64,000 nt of DNA from Candidatus Lambdaproteobacteria bacterium RIFOXYD2_FULL_56_26 (GTDB lineage Bacteria; SAR324; XYD2-FULL-50-16). The stretch lies in NCBI GenBank assembly GCA_001783715.1, contig MFNF01000001.1:62001-126000 (forward strand), given 5' to 3'. Positions 1-8,732 of this stretch are shown here, piece by piece. Every line of letters begins with the position of its first letter. The stretch's first letter is position 1. The position numbers and the translations under genes were made by a program. The notes under the pieces are model-generated. The model was not told the origin of the DNA and ran no database searches. It saw only the letters and a program-made list of their open reading frames with translations.

Positions 1-284
1 GCCTCTTCCGCCCCGATCCCGGTGATTGCCACCGCCGCCCGGTTGAAGCTTTTGATCCGCCCCGCCAGATCGGTGACCACCAAACCGCTTTGCAGGCTTT
101 GCAAGACGTTGCCCAGCTCCTGGTTTTTGGCCTGCAACTCGTTGTTGAGGGTATCTACCTGTTCTTGCAGTCGGGCTTGGTAGGTCCTGAGTTTTTCAAT
201 GGACCGGTTGAAGGTCTCGAAGGCCTCGCTCAGGAGCTGCTTTTCCGCCAAGTTGAGGGTGGAAAGGTCTAGTTTTTTGTCCAT
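1..284 (-). CDS. PAS-domain sensor histidine kinase, N-terminal fragment (FlrB/AtoS-like), continues past left edge
   Basis: Reverse-strand reading from ATG (284..282): MDKKLDLSTLNLAEKQLLSEAF...LQAKNQELGNVLQSLQSGLVVTDLAGRIKSFNRAAVAITGIGAEEA; coiled coil then PAS-like core; next to a flagellar cluster with a sigma54-type promoter. Confidence 0.65.
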   Translation of the reverse strand, partial: MDKKLDLSTLNLAEKQLLSEAFETFNRSIEKLRTYQARLQEQVDTLNNELQAKNQELGNVLQSLQSGLVVTDLAGRIKSFNRAAVAITGIGAEE

Positions 285-472
285 GTTGTTTTGGTCCTCA
301 GACTGAAACTTTTTCCCGGAAGCGGTGCCCCCAAAAAAGGCCCAATGACCGGCGGAGGCCCGTTTTTGTGGCCAAGACTACGTAAATGGGCAGTTGCCTT
401 TGAGGGCGCAAAACGTTTAAACTGTGCCGAAACTTTAGAAGAACTCCGTTCACCGTACCGAAGGAACCCCCA

Positions 473-1678
473 ATGACTCAACCAAAAATCGAGATTTACA
501 GCAAGGCCCAATGTCCATACTGCGACCGGGCCAAGGTGCTTTTGACCAACAAAGGGGTGACCTATGAGGAGATCAGGATCGATCTTTTTCCCGAACGCAA
601 GGAAGAAATGATCAAACGGGCCAACGGGGGGAGGACGGTGCCGCAGATCTTCATTGACGGACAGCACCTGGGTGGCTGTGACGACATTCATGCCCTGGAT
701 GCCCAAGGGAAACTGGACCCTTACCTGAAACAGGAAAAAAAAGCCATGTCCGAAGAACATCATCAGGTGATCATTCTGGGTTCCGGCCCCGCCGGTTACA
801 CCGCTGCCATTTATGCCGCCAGGGCCAACCTGAACCCTTTTGTGCTCTCTGGCCCCCAAAAGGGCGGTCAGTTGACCACCACCACGGAAGTGGAAAACTT
901 CCCCGGATTTGAGCACGGCATCGACGGGAACCAGTTGATGATGAACATGGAAGCCCAGGCGGCCAGGTTTGAAACCAAAATCGAGTATGGGGACGTTCGT
1001 TCGGTGGACCTTTCCAAACGGCCCTTCACCTTGGTCACCGACGACAAGACCTACAAGGCGGAGGCCCTGATCGTGGCCACCGGGGCCAGCGCCAAGTACC
1101 TGGGCCTGCCCAGCGAGATCAGCTACAAAAACCACGGGGTTTCCGCTTGCGCCACCTGTGACGGTTTCTTTTACAAAGGCCAAGCGGTAGCGGTGGTCGG
1201 CGGAGGGGATACGGCCCTAGAAGAGGCCAGCTATCTGGCCAACATCTGCTCCAAGGTCTTTTTGATCCACCGCAGGCAGGACTTCCGGGCTTCGGTAGCG
1301 ATGCAAACCCGGGCCAAAAACCACCCCAAGATCGAAATGGTCCTTGACAGCGCTGTGGACGAGGTTCTAGGGGACGGCAAGCTGATGACCGACCTGAGGG
1401 TCAAAAACCTCAAGACCGGTGCCACCAGGAACCTGGGCTGTACCGGCTTGTTTGTGGCCATCGGCCATTCCCCCAACACCGAAGCTTTTAAGGGGCAGTT
1501 GGAATTGGACTCCATGGGCTACATTGTGATCCAAGGCGGGACCTCCAAGACCAACGTGGAAGGGGTTTTTGCCGCCGGGGACGTGGCCGATCCGCACTAC
1601 CGCCAAGCGATCACCGCCGCTGGGATGGGATGCCGGGCTGCCATTGATGCCGAACGCTGGCTGGGCGAGCAGGGGTAG
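473..1678 (+). CDS. Glutaredoxin (CPYC) - thioredoxin reductase (CATC) fusion protein
   Basis: N-term IEIYSKAQCPYCDRAKVLL...GGRTVPQIFIDGQHLGGCDD (Grx3); C-term HHQVIILGSGPAGYTAAIYAARANL...GVSACATCDGFFYKG...GDVADPHYRQAITAAGMGCRAAIDAERWL (TrxB). Confidence 0.95.
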   Translation: MTQPKIEIYSKAQCPYCDRAKVLLTNKGVTYEEIRIDLFPERKEEMIKRANGGRTVPQIFIDGQHLGGCDDIHALDAQGKLDPYLKQEKKAMSEEHHQVIILGSGPAGYTAAIYAARANLNPFVLSGPQKGGQLTTTTEVENFPGFEHGIDGNQLMMNMEAQAARFETKIEYGDVRSVDLSKRPFTLVTDDKTYKAEALIVATGASAKYLGLPSEISYKNHGVSACATCDGFFYKGQAVAVVGGGDTALEEASYLANICSKVFLIHRRQDFRASVAMQTRAKNHPKIEMVLDSAVDEVLGDGKLMTDLRVKNLKTGATRNLGCTGLFVAIGHSPNTEAFKGQLELDSMGYIVIQGGTSKTNVEGVFAAGDVADPHYRQAITAAGMGCRAAIDAERWLGEQG

Positions 1679-1686
1679 GCACAAAA

Positions 1687-1730
1687 CCCTTTGCCTGGGG
1701 GAATCCTCCGGGCAAAGGGGGCCTTTTTTC
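1687..1730 (+). terminator. Rho-independent terminator after grx-trxB
   Basis: CCCTTTGCC...GGGCAAAGGG hairpin followed by CCTTTTTT. Confidence 0.85.
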
Positions 1731-1905
1731 TTGGCCTGAGCTTTGCACCTCCTATTCCTTGGAGGCAGCTGCTTTTGGCCAAACCCCATGGACAAGACCG
1801 CCCCTTCGGGCCTGCCCCGGCCCCCAAAAGCCGAGCGCCCTCTTTGGGCACAGACCTCGCCCAGCCTTCCCCTTCTTCAGAGTCCCGGCAAAAAAAATCC
1901 CAGTA

Positions 1906-1922
1906 TTGGCCCTTTCTTTGCA
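1906..1922 (+). promoter_or_regulatory. Putative sigma54 (RpoN) -24/-12 promoter upstream of flgB
   Basis: TTGGCCCTTTCTTTGCA: GG (1908-1909)-N10-GC (1920-1921), matching the TGGCACG-N4-TTGCW layout; ~57 nt upstream of the flgB ATG. Confidence 0.7.
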
Positions 1923-1978
1923 TTTCCAATAGTGAAACTCTCCTTGGGCTCACGCCGGGAGAAGAACAAAGGAAAGCG

Positions 1979-2398
1979 ATGAGCATCAACCTATTTGACA
2001 AGCACTTGACCCTTTTGGAGCGTTCCATCGACCTGCGGGTCAAACGGAACGACCTGCTTGCTTCAAACGTGGCCAACCAAGAAACCCCAGGCTATCGGGC
2101 CCAGGACCTAGTCTTTGAAAAACAATTGGACAAGGCCTTGTACTCCGATGAACCAGGCCCGCTCAAGACCACCGACCCCAGACACTTTGACGGGATGCAA
2201 CGAGAGCCGTTGGAAACGGTGGAAGGGGACCGGATCAACAGTTTTAATCCCGATCCAAGGATGGATGGGAACACGGTCAACTTGGACAACGAAATGGCGA
2301 AATTGGCAGAGAACCAATTGATGTTCCAAGCGATGACCAAGGCGATCAATTGGAAATTTCGGATGCTCAAGAGCGCCATCACGGACGGAGGTAGATAA
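1979..2398 (+). CDS. flgB: Flagellar basal-body rod protein FlgB
   Basis: MSINLFDKHLTLLERSIDLRVKRNDLLASNVANQETPGYRAQDL...VNLDNEMAKLAENQLMFQAMTKAINWKFRMLKSAI. Confidence 0.95.
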   Translation: MSINLFDKHLTLLERSIDLRVKRNDLLASNVANQETPGYRAQDLVFEKQLDKALYSDEPGPLKTTDPRHFDGMQREPLETVEGDRINSFNPDPRMDGNTVNLDNEMAKLAENQLMFQAMTKAINWKFRMLKSAITDGGR

Positions 2399-2844
2399 TG
2401 AGCTTATTTGACGCAATGGAGATCAGTTCCTCGGGGTTGTCGGCACAGCGGACCCGGATGAAGGTGATTTCTTCAAACATCGCCAACGTCAACACGACCC
2501 GGACCCCAGGGGGCGGACCTTACCGCCGCAAAGAGGTGATCTTTGGGGCCTTGCCCCAGGCCAAAAGCTTCATGGAGGAGCTGCGGACCCAAGAGAAGGA
2601 CCAAGGGGCTAGGGAAGTCAAGGTTTTGGGGGTAGTGGAGGATTCCAGGCCGCCCAAGATGAAGTACGACCCCAGCCACCCCGATGCCAACGAAGAAGGC
2701 TACGTTGCCTTGCCCAACGTGGACATCGTTGAGGAAATGACCAACCTGATGGTCTCCAAACGGAGCTATGAAGCCAACTTGGCCGCCATCAACGCCACCA
2801 AGAACTTGATTGCCAAGTCCTTGGAAATCGGCGGACGAGCGTAA
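2398..2844 (+). CDS. flgC: Flagellar basal-body rod protein FlgC
   Basis: MSLFDAMEISSSGLSAQRTRMKVISSNIANVNTTRTPGGGPYRRKEVIF...VDIVEEMTNLMVSKRSYEANLAAINATKNL; overlaps flgB stop. Confidence 0.95.
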   Translation: MSLFDAMEISSSGLSAQRTRMKVISSNIANVNTTRTPGGGPYRRKEVIFGALPQAKSFMEELRTQEKDQGAREVKVLGVVEDSRPPKMKYDPSHPDANEEGYVALPNVDIVEEMTNLMVSKRSYEANLAAINATKNLIAKSLEIGGRA

Positions 2845-2860
2845 AGTTTAGGGGGAGGTG

Positions 2861-3175
2861 ATGAGCGAAATCAATAAAATCAGCCCGGTTGGTCTGGAGC
2901 CCACCAAGGTCCAAGGAGGACCTAAAAAGCCCCAACCGGAAGAACCGAAGTTCCAGGAGTTCCTCAAAAGTGCGGAGGTTTTTTCCCAGGAAGTGGAGCA
3001 GTTGATCAAGGCCGCCGAAGAAGGAACGGTCAACGCCAAGGTCAACACGGTGGGCAAAACCATCGACAGCTTGGGGGAGCTGGTCAGCCACCTGAACCCC
3101 GACAAGCCCCACGGGCCAACGGCAAAACAGGCCTTGGAACGGTACGAAAAACAAGACCCGAAACATAAAGTGTAA
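2861..3175 (+). CDS. Small uncharacterised protein between flgC and fliE
   Basis: Open frame MSEINKISPVGLEPTKVQGGPKKPQPEEPKFQEFLKSAEVFSQEVEQLIKAAEEG...; purine-rich SD-like GGGGGAGG just upstream; lies in the co-directional flagellar operon; family not recognised. Confidence 0.6.
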   Translation: MSEINKISPVGLEPTKVQGGPKKPQPEEPKFQEFLKSAEVFSQEVEQLIKAAEEGTVNAKVNTVGKTIDSLGELVSHLNPDKPHGPTAKQALERYEKQDPKHKV

Positions 3176-3204
3176 CCTCCGGCAAAAATTACCAAGGTAG
3201 CCCT

Positions 3205-3483
3205 ATGATCCGCCAAATCAGCCCGATCCACCAAAACCCGGTCACCACCAAGACCTCGGCCTCCAAAAACGTGGTGGAAGGGTTCAAACAGATGTTTGAC
3301 CAAGTCAACCAGGACCAACTCCAGGCCGACACCAAGGTGGCGGACTTGGCGACCGGCCGGAGCAAGGACGTTCCAGGCACCATGATCGCCTTGGAAAAAG
3401 CGGAAACCTCGATGAAGCTGCTGGTGGCGGTCAGGAACAAGATCGTGACCACCTACGAAGAGATGATGCGGATGCAGGTGTAA
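3205..3483 (+). CDS. fliE: Flagellar hook-basal body complex protein FliE
   Basis: VVEGFKQMFDQVNQDQLQADTKVADLATGRSKDVPGTMIALEKAETSMKLLVAVRNKIVTTYEEMMRMQV. Confidence 0.93.
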   Translation: MIRQISPIHQNPVTTKTSASKNVVEGFKQMFDQVNQDQLQADTKVADLATGRSKDVPGTMIALEKAETSMKLLVAVRNKIVTTYEEMMRMQV

Positions 3484-3484
3484 A

Positions 3485-3546
3485 TTTTTTTTAAGTCCTT
3501 GGCCTTGGTTTTGCAAAAACCCAGGAAAAAGGCAGACTTAAAAGCC
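3485..3546. other. Nested inverted repeat between fliE and fliF
   Basis: TTTTAAGTC ... GACTTAAAA flanking an inner CTTGGTTTTGCAAAAACCCAGG hairpin. Confidence 0.5.
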
Positions 3547-3736
3547 GGGGGTGACCCCAGCGGAATCAAAGGTGGCGGCCCTAGGCCGCACCGATTGGCA
3601 AGGATGCCGGTAGATTCCAAAGACCAGACGGAAAAACCGTCCCACCAGACCCGAAGGGATGCGGGCAGAAAATTCGTTGCGAAAACGCCGGGATTCAGCA
3701 AAGATTCCGGTAAACCCTATTTCTGCATAGCCCGAC

Positions 3737-5368
3737 ATGGCCGAACAATCCGTAGGACTGGTTGAGGATTTTCAATCCCAGTTTCAAAATTTCTTCTCCG
3801 GCCTGACCACTGGCAAGAAGATTTTCCTCTTTTCCAGCCTAGGCGGTATTGTCTTAGGGCTGATCGTTTTTGTCTTCTTCACCCAACAAGTCACCTGGGC
3901 ACCCCTGGCCACCGGCCTCAAACAGGACGATGCCTCCAAGATCGTGGCCAAGCTGGACGAGCTGAACATCCAGTACGTCTTGCAGCCCGGCGGGGGTGGG
4001 ATCATGGTTCCGGTGGACCAGGTGGACAAGGTCAGGCTCCAGATTGCTTCCTCGGGGTTGCAACTGGGCGGTTTGGTCGGCTTTGAGTTGTTCGACAAAA
4101 ACAACTTCGGGGCCACCGAATTCCAGCAACAGGTTCAGTACAAACGGGCCTTGGAAGGAGAGCTGGCCCGATTGATCACCCAAATCGACATCATCGAGTC
4201 CGCCAAGGTTTCGGTGGCCCTGCCCGAAAAAAGCCTGTTCATCGATGACGAGGTCAAGACCACCGCCAGCGTAGTGGTGGACATGGCCGGCAGCAACAAG
4301 CTGAACCAAAAGGGCGTGAACACCATCGTCAACTTGGTTTCCGGGGCGGTCCCCGGCTTGCAGGCCGAAGACGTGCGGGTTTCGGACTCTTCGGGCAACC
4401 TGCTCTCCAAGGGCCTTTCGGACCAGGACGGCTCCGAATCTCGGGACAAGAACTACGCCTACCTGCAACTGGTGGAACAACGGGTGGAAGCCAAGTTGTT
4501 GAGCCAATTGGAAAAGGTGACCGGCAAGGACCGGGTTGAGGTACGGGTGTCCTTGGACATGGACTTCAACATCTCCGAAACCACCGAAGACTTGGTGGAC
4601 CCGGACTTGAGCGCTGTGGTCAGCGAAGAATCCACCTCCGAAAAGGCGACCGGCAGCCGCTCCATCCCCGTAGGGGTCCCTGGGGTAACCTCCAACAGCC
4701 CCGAGGTGCGGGCGGGGGCCTCGGAAATCGCCAACGTTTCGGATGTGGACAAAAAGGTCAAACGGACCAACTACGCCAACTCCAAGCGCCATGTGATCAG
4801 CAAAAAATCCCCCGGTGGGATCAAACGGATGAGCGTGGCGGTATTGCTGGACGGCAAGTACGAATATGTCCGGGATGATGCCGGAGAGATTGTAGGTTCG
4901 CCGGTGTACAAACCCTGGTCCCCCTCGGACATCCAGATCATTGAATCGGTAGCCAAACAAAGCGTCGGCTTTAGCGCCGAACGGGGCGACACCATTACGG
5001 TACAAAACATCCGGTTTACCAAACCTTTGGTGGAACAAGAACGGCTCAAACAAGAGCGCAGTCAGGCCACCCGCCGGTTCATCATCGATCTGGTGCGGTA
5101 CGTGTTGGTTGGTTTGATCGTGATTGTGCTGGTCTTTATGGTGATCCGGCCAATGGTGATGAAGCTTTCCGCCAAACCCGAAGACCTCGACCTCCTCATG
5201 GGTCTGCCGACCACCATCGGCGAGCTGGAAGGCGAAGAGCTGGAGATCCCGACCGAAAAGGAAACCGGGATTCCGCCTCGAGACAAGATCATCGAGATCG
5301 CCAAGCAAGACCCGCTCAAGACTGCTTCCTTGGTGCGTACTTGGCTTAAGGAGAAAAAAGGTCCCTAA
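3737..5368 (+). CDS. fliF: Flagellar M-ring protein FliF
   Basis: FSGLTTGKKIFLFSSLGGIVLGLIVF...IMVPVDQVDKVRLQIASSGL...ARLITQIDIIESAKVSVALPEKSLFIDDE...; C-terminal IIEIAKQDPLKTASLVRTWLKE (FliG-binding end). Confidence 0.97.
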   Translation: MAEQSVGLVEDFQSQFQNFFSGLTTGKKIFLFSSLGGIVLGLIVFVFFTQQVTWAPLATGLKQDDASKIVAKLDELNIQYVLQPGGGGIMVPVDQVDKVRLQIASSGLQLGGLVGFELFDKNNFGATEFQQQVQYKRALEGELARLITQIDIIESAKVSVALPEKSLFIDDEVKTTASVVVDMAGSNKLNQKGVNTIVNLVSGAVPGLQAEDVRVSDSSGNLLSKGLSDQDGSESRDKNYAYLQLVEQRVEAKLLSQLEKVTGKDRVEVRVSLDMDFNISETTEDLVDPDLSAVVSEESTSEKATGSRSIPVGVPGVTSNSPEVRAGASEIANVSDVDKKVKRTNYANSKRHVISKKSPGGIKRMSVAVLLDGKYEYVRDDAGEIVGSPVYKPWSPSDIQIIESVAKQSVGFSAERGDTITVQNIRFTKPLVEQERLKQERSQATRRFIIDLVRYVLVGLIVIVLVFMVIRPMVMKLSAKPEDLDLLMGLPTTIGELEGEELEIPTEKETGIPPRDKIIEIAKQDPLKTASLVRTWLKEKKGP

Positions 5369-5371
5369 CCG

Positions 5372-6373
5372 ATGGAAACCAAACCCGCCTGGGAGAACCA
5401 GTTTCTCCCCCCGCAATTTGAAGACCTTACCCCAGGGGCGGCCAAGGCTGCTCCCAAGGCGGAGCCCCTGCCGGTCACGGTCAAGGACACCGAAAACGGG
5501 GTGCGGCCTTTCCGGTTGGACTCGTTGCTCAAGGATGCCAAGGCCAAGGTCCTCAAACTGGAGGCCAGCGATGCCGCAAGGTTCAGCAGCAATCAGTTTG
5601 TTGAAGAAGGGACCCTGCTGACCAACGTTGAGGAATACGCCAAAAGGATTCGGGCCGAAGCGGACAAACAGGCGCGGCTGATTTCCCGGCAGGCCGAATT
5701 GGCCTTGTCCGAAGCGGAAGAAACCTTGGCCCACGCCCAGGTGGTGGAGTCGGAGGCCAAAAAGTCCGCTCAAACGATGATTGAAACCGCCGAGGCGACG
5801 GTCGAGAAGATCGAACGGGCGGCCTACGAAAAAGGGTATGCCGAAGGCCTGGCTCGGGGGATGGAACAGGCCCGGGTGGACAACGAACTGGCCACCGCCA
5901 AGGTGATGGACCTCCTGGCCGAGCTGCAAGACCTACGGTTGGCGCTGTTTCGGGAACATGAAACGGAGATTGTCGGGCAGGTCTTGTTGTTGGCCAAAAA
6001 AGTGGTCCACGAAGAACTGCGGACCCAGCCCGAGTTTGTGCTGAACCTGCTCAAAGGGGCGGTGCATTACCTGGAAGGGCAAGGGAAGGTCAAGATCACC
6101 TTACACCCGGTCGAATACGACTTTATCGCCAAACACCAACCCGAACTGGCCGCCTACCTCGAAGAAGGGCAGGTGATCACCCTCAAGCGCAGCGGGGAAA
6201 CCTCCCCTTCCGCCCCGGTGATCGAGACGGATTTTGCGGTGGTCGAGCTTTCCTTGGCTAGGCAGTTCGAGGAGGTGGACCACCTTTTGGAAAACTGCTT
6301 GGACGAACGGCGGCAGCTGTTTGACCCTCGGTACAAAGCGGAACGGGAAGCCCAGAAGGGGACCCAAACCTGA
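5372..6373 (+). CDS. fliH: Flagellar assembly protein FliH
   Basis: Long coiled coil, then AYEKGYAEGLARGMEQARVDNELA...VLLLAKKVVHEELRTQPEFVLNLLKGAV...VKITLHPVEYDFI; upstream of fliI. Confidence 0.9.
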   Translation: METKPAWENQFLPPQFEDLTPGAAKAAPKAEPLPVTVKDTENGVRPFRLDSLLKDAKAKVLKLEASDAARFSSNQFVEEGTLLTNVEEYAKRIRAEADKQARLISRQAELALSEAEETLAHAQVVESEAKKSAQTMIETAEATVEKIERAAYEKGYAEGLARGMEQARVDNELATAKVMDLLAELQDLRLALFREHETEIVGQVLLLAKKVVHEELRTQPEFVLNLLKGAVHYLEGQGKVKITLHPVEYDFIAKHQPELAAYLEEGQVITLKRSGETSPSAPVIETDFAVVELSLARQFEEVDHLLENCLDERRQLFDPRYKAEREAQKGTQT

Positions 6374-6407
6374 AGCTTCTTTCCACCTCCGACCTTGGTC
6401 TAGCCTA

Positions 6408-7730
6408 ATGTTTACCTTAGAACCCTTTTCCCAAGCGATTGAACAAGCCCGCACCGAGCGCCTGGAAGGCAAGGTGGACGAGGTGGTGGGCTTTTTGATC
6501 CGAGCCCACAACCCTGGAATGCGGATCGGCGGGCGCTGTTACATCCTCAACCGCAAAACCGGGGAAAAGGTGGCCGGAGAGGCAGTTTCGATCAAAGGGC
6601 GCAACGTGCTGGTGATGCCCCTGGGGGACATTCGGGGGATCGGCCCCGACTCGGTGATCCAGCCGACCGAAGAAAAAACCCAGGTCCCGGTAGGCCCCGA
6701 ATTGCTGGGTCGCTGCCTGGACGGCACCGGGCGGCCGATCGACGACCTGGGGCCGATCTTTACCGCCCACAAGGCTAACCTTTATTCCGAACCGATCAAC
6801 CCCCTGCACCGAAGAAGGATCGAAGAGCCCCTGGACGTTGGGGTCAAGGCGATTACCGGGGTGCTGACTCCGGGCAAAGGGCAGCGGATGGCCATTTTGG
6901 CCGGTTCCGGGGTCGGGAAATCGGTCCTCTTGGGTATGATGGCCAGGAACACCACCGCCGAAATCAACGTGATTGCACTGATTGGTGAACGGGGCCGGGA
7001 GGTCCGGGAATTCATCGAACGGGACTTGGGTCCCGAAGGTTTGGCCCACAGCGTGGTGATTGCAGCGACCAGCGACCAGTCCCCCTTGGTGCGGCTCCAC
7101 GGGGCCTATCTGGCGACGGCGATTGCCGAATGGTTTAGGGAACAGGGCCGGGACGTGATCCTGATGATGGACTCGGTCACCCGGTTTGCCATGGCCCAAC
7201 GGGAGATCGGCCTTGCCGTCGGCGAACCTCCGACCACCAAAGGTTATCCTCCCTCGGTTTACAGCCTCTTGCCCCGGCTCTTGGAACGGGCGGGCAACTC
7301 CAAATCCCAAGGGTCCCTGACCGGGTTTTACACCGTTCTGATCGAAGGGGACGACCCGAACGAACCGATCGGCGATGCCGTCCGTTCGATCGTAGATGGC
7401 CACATCCTTCTGAGCCGGGACATCGCCGCCCAAGGGCATTATCCGGCCATTGACGTGCTGCGCTCCAAAAGTCGGGTCATGGTGGACGTAACCGGCAAGG
7501 TGCACCAAAAGTCCGCCAGCCGTTTGGTGCAAACCTTGGCAACCTACAAGGAAGCGGAAGACTTGATCAACATTGGGGCCTATGTTAAGGGTTCAAACCA
7601 GATGATCGATTATTCGATGAACAAAATCGGCCAAATCAACAAATTCCTACGCCAAGAGGTGGAGGAACGAGTGCCGATGATTGAAGCGGAAGCAAGCCTT
7701 GAGCAGATGTTCAAGGATTTCCCGACCTAA
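6408..7730 (+). CDS. fliI: Flagellum-specific ATPase FliI
   Basis: GKGQRMAILAGSGVGKSVLLGMMARNT...INVIALIGERGREVREFIERDLG...DSVTRFAMAQREIGLAVGEPPTTKGYPPSVYSLLPRLLERAG. Confidence 0.97.
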   Translation: MFTLEPFSQAIEQARTERLEGKVDEVVGFLIRAHNPGMRIGGRCYILNRKTGEKVAGEAVSIKGRNVLVMPLGDIRGIGPDSVIQPTEEKTQVPVGPELLGRCLDGTGRPIDDLGPIFTAHKANLYSEPINPLHRRRIEEPLDVGVKAITGVLTPGKGQRMAILAGSGVGKSVLLGMMARNTTAEINVIALIGERGREVREFIERDLGPEGLAHSVVIAATSDQSPLVRLHGAYLATAIAEWFREQGRDVILMMDSVTRFAMAQREIGLAVGEPPTTKGYPPSVYSLLPRLLERAGNSKSQGSLTGFYTVLIEGDDPNEPIGDAVRSIVDGHILLSRDIAAQGHYPAIDVLRSKSRVMVDVTGKVHQKSASRLVQTLATYKEAEDLINIGAYVKGSNQMIDYSMNKIGQINKFLRQEVEERVPMIEAEASLEQMFKDFPT

Positions 7731-7754
7731 AACTCCAACCGCAAAAGCAGGCAT

Positions 7755-8711
7755 ATGGGCAAAAAAAGCCGTTTGGGCGGTTGGTGGAAGGCCGCCTTGG
7801 TACTGGTTTGTGGGATAGCCCTGTTTGCCGCCGGCGGCAAGGTGGCCCTGATGGCCTATGCCGCTTTGGAGGCGAAGGGTTGCTTTCCTCCCGAGCCTTT
7901 GGTCACCATGGACGAATGGAAGGCCCAGGGCGAGGTCACCTTTGTGGCGGTTGGAGACATGGGCACCGGGGAGACCCAACAGCTGCGGGTTTCCCAAGCG
8001 ATGGAACAGGTGTGCCAGGAAAAAGGTTGCGATTTTGTGCTGGGCCTGGGGGACAACTTTTATCCTGCCGGGGTCCAGGGCCTTCGAGACCCGCTGTTTG
8101 GCAATTACTTTGAAGCGGTGTACGGTCCCTTGAACCTGCCCTTTTTTACGGTGCTTGGGAACCACGACCTCAAGGGGAACATTGAGGCCCAAAGGCTTTA
8201 CACCCTAGTCAGCGAACTCTGGCGGATGCCCAGTTACGATTACCGCTTTAAAGCCGGACCGGTCTCCCTGTTCGGGGTCAACTCCAACTGTGAAGCCTTT
8301 TCCTGGCCCCGGCTCCACGGCTGGCTGGCCAAAGCGCCACAGCAGGACTGGAAATTGGTTTTTACCCACCACAATCTTTATGGTTCCGGGGCGCACCAGG
8401 ATGCCCCGGTTTTGGAGCGGGGCCTTTGGCAGCTGATGTTCGGCAGCAAGGTGGACCTGCACCTTTCCGGCCATGAGCACCAGTTGGAACACCTGCAAAT
8501 TGCCGGAACCGAGACCGACTATCTGATCAGCGGGGGAGGCGGTGCCGCCTACGGCGGACCCAAGGACCCCAAACCCAGGGAAGGTTCAAAATTCCTGCAC
8601 CCCGGCCAGGGCTTTTTGTGGGTCCATGCCTCGCCCAAGAGGCTGGAACTGGAGTTTTTTGACCTTTACGGAGCTTCCGTTTACCGGTATCAAAGGACAA
8701 GAAAAGAATAA
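7755..8711 (+). CDS. Membrane-anchored metallophosphoesterase (purple acid phosphatase / TRAP-like)
   Basis: N-terminal TM segment, then VAVGDMGTGETQ...VLGLGDNFYPAGVQG...FFTVLGNHDLKG...FTHHNLYGSG...LHLSGHEHQLEHL. Confidence 0.88.
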   Translation: MGKKSRLGGWWKAALVLVCGIALFAAGGKVALMAYAALEAKGCFPPEPLVTMDEWKAQGEVTFVAVGDMGTGETQQLRVSQAMEQVCQEKGCDFVLGLGDNFYPAGVQGLRDPLFGNYFEAVYGPLNLPFFTVLGNHDLKGNIEAQRLYTLVSELWRMPSYDYRFKAGPVSLFGVNSNCEAFSWPRLHGWLAKAPQQDWKLVFTHHNLYGSGAHQDAPVLERGLWQLMFGSKVDLHLSGHEHQLEHLQIAGTETDYLISGGGGAAYGGPKDPKPREGSKFLHPGQGFLWVHASPKRLELEFFDLYGASVYRYQRTRKE

Positions 8712-8732
8712 CCCCAAGGCTAACGAGTCCCT

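Noticed and set aside
3712-3738. Possible sigma28 promoter TAAA-N15-GCCCGACA before fliF
   Set aside because: The -10 part matches GCCGATAA poorly and it would overlap the fliF start codon.
3854-5929. 691-aa open frame on the minus strand
   Set aside because: Antisense to fliF/fliH, which are unambiguous; low-complexity translation typical of shadow ORFs in GC-rich DNA.
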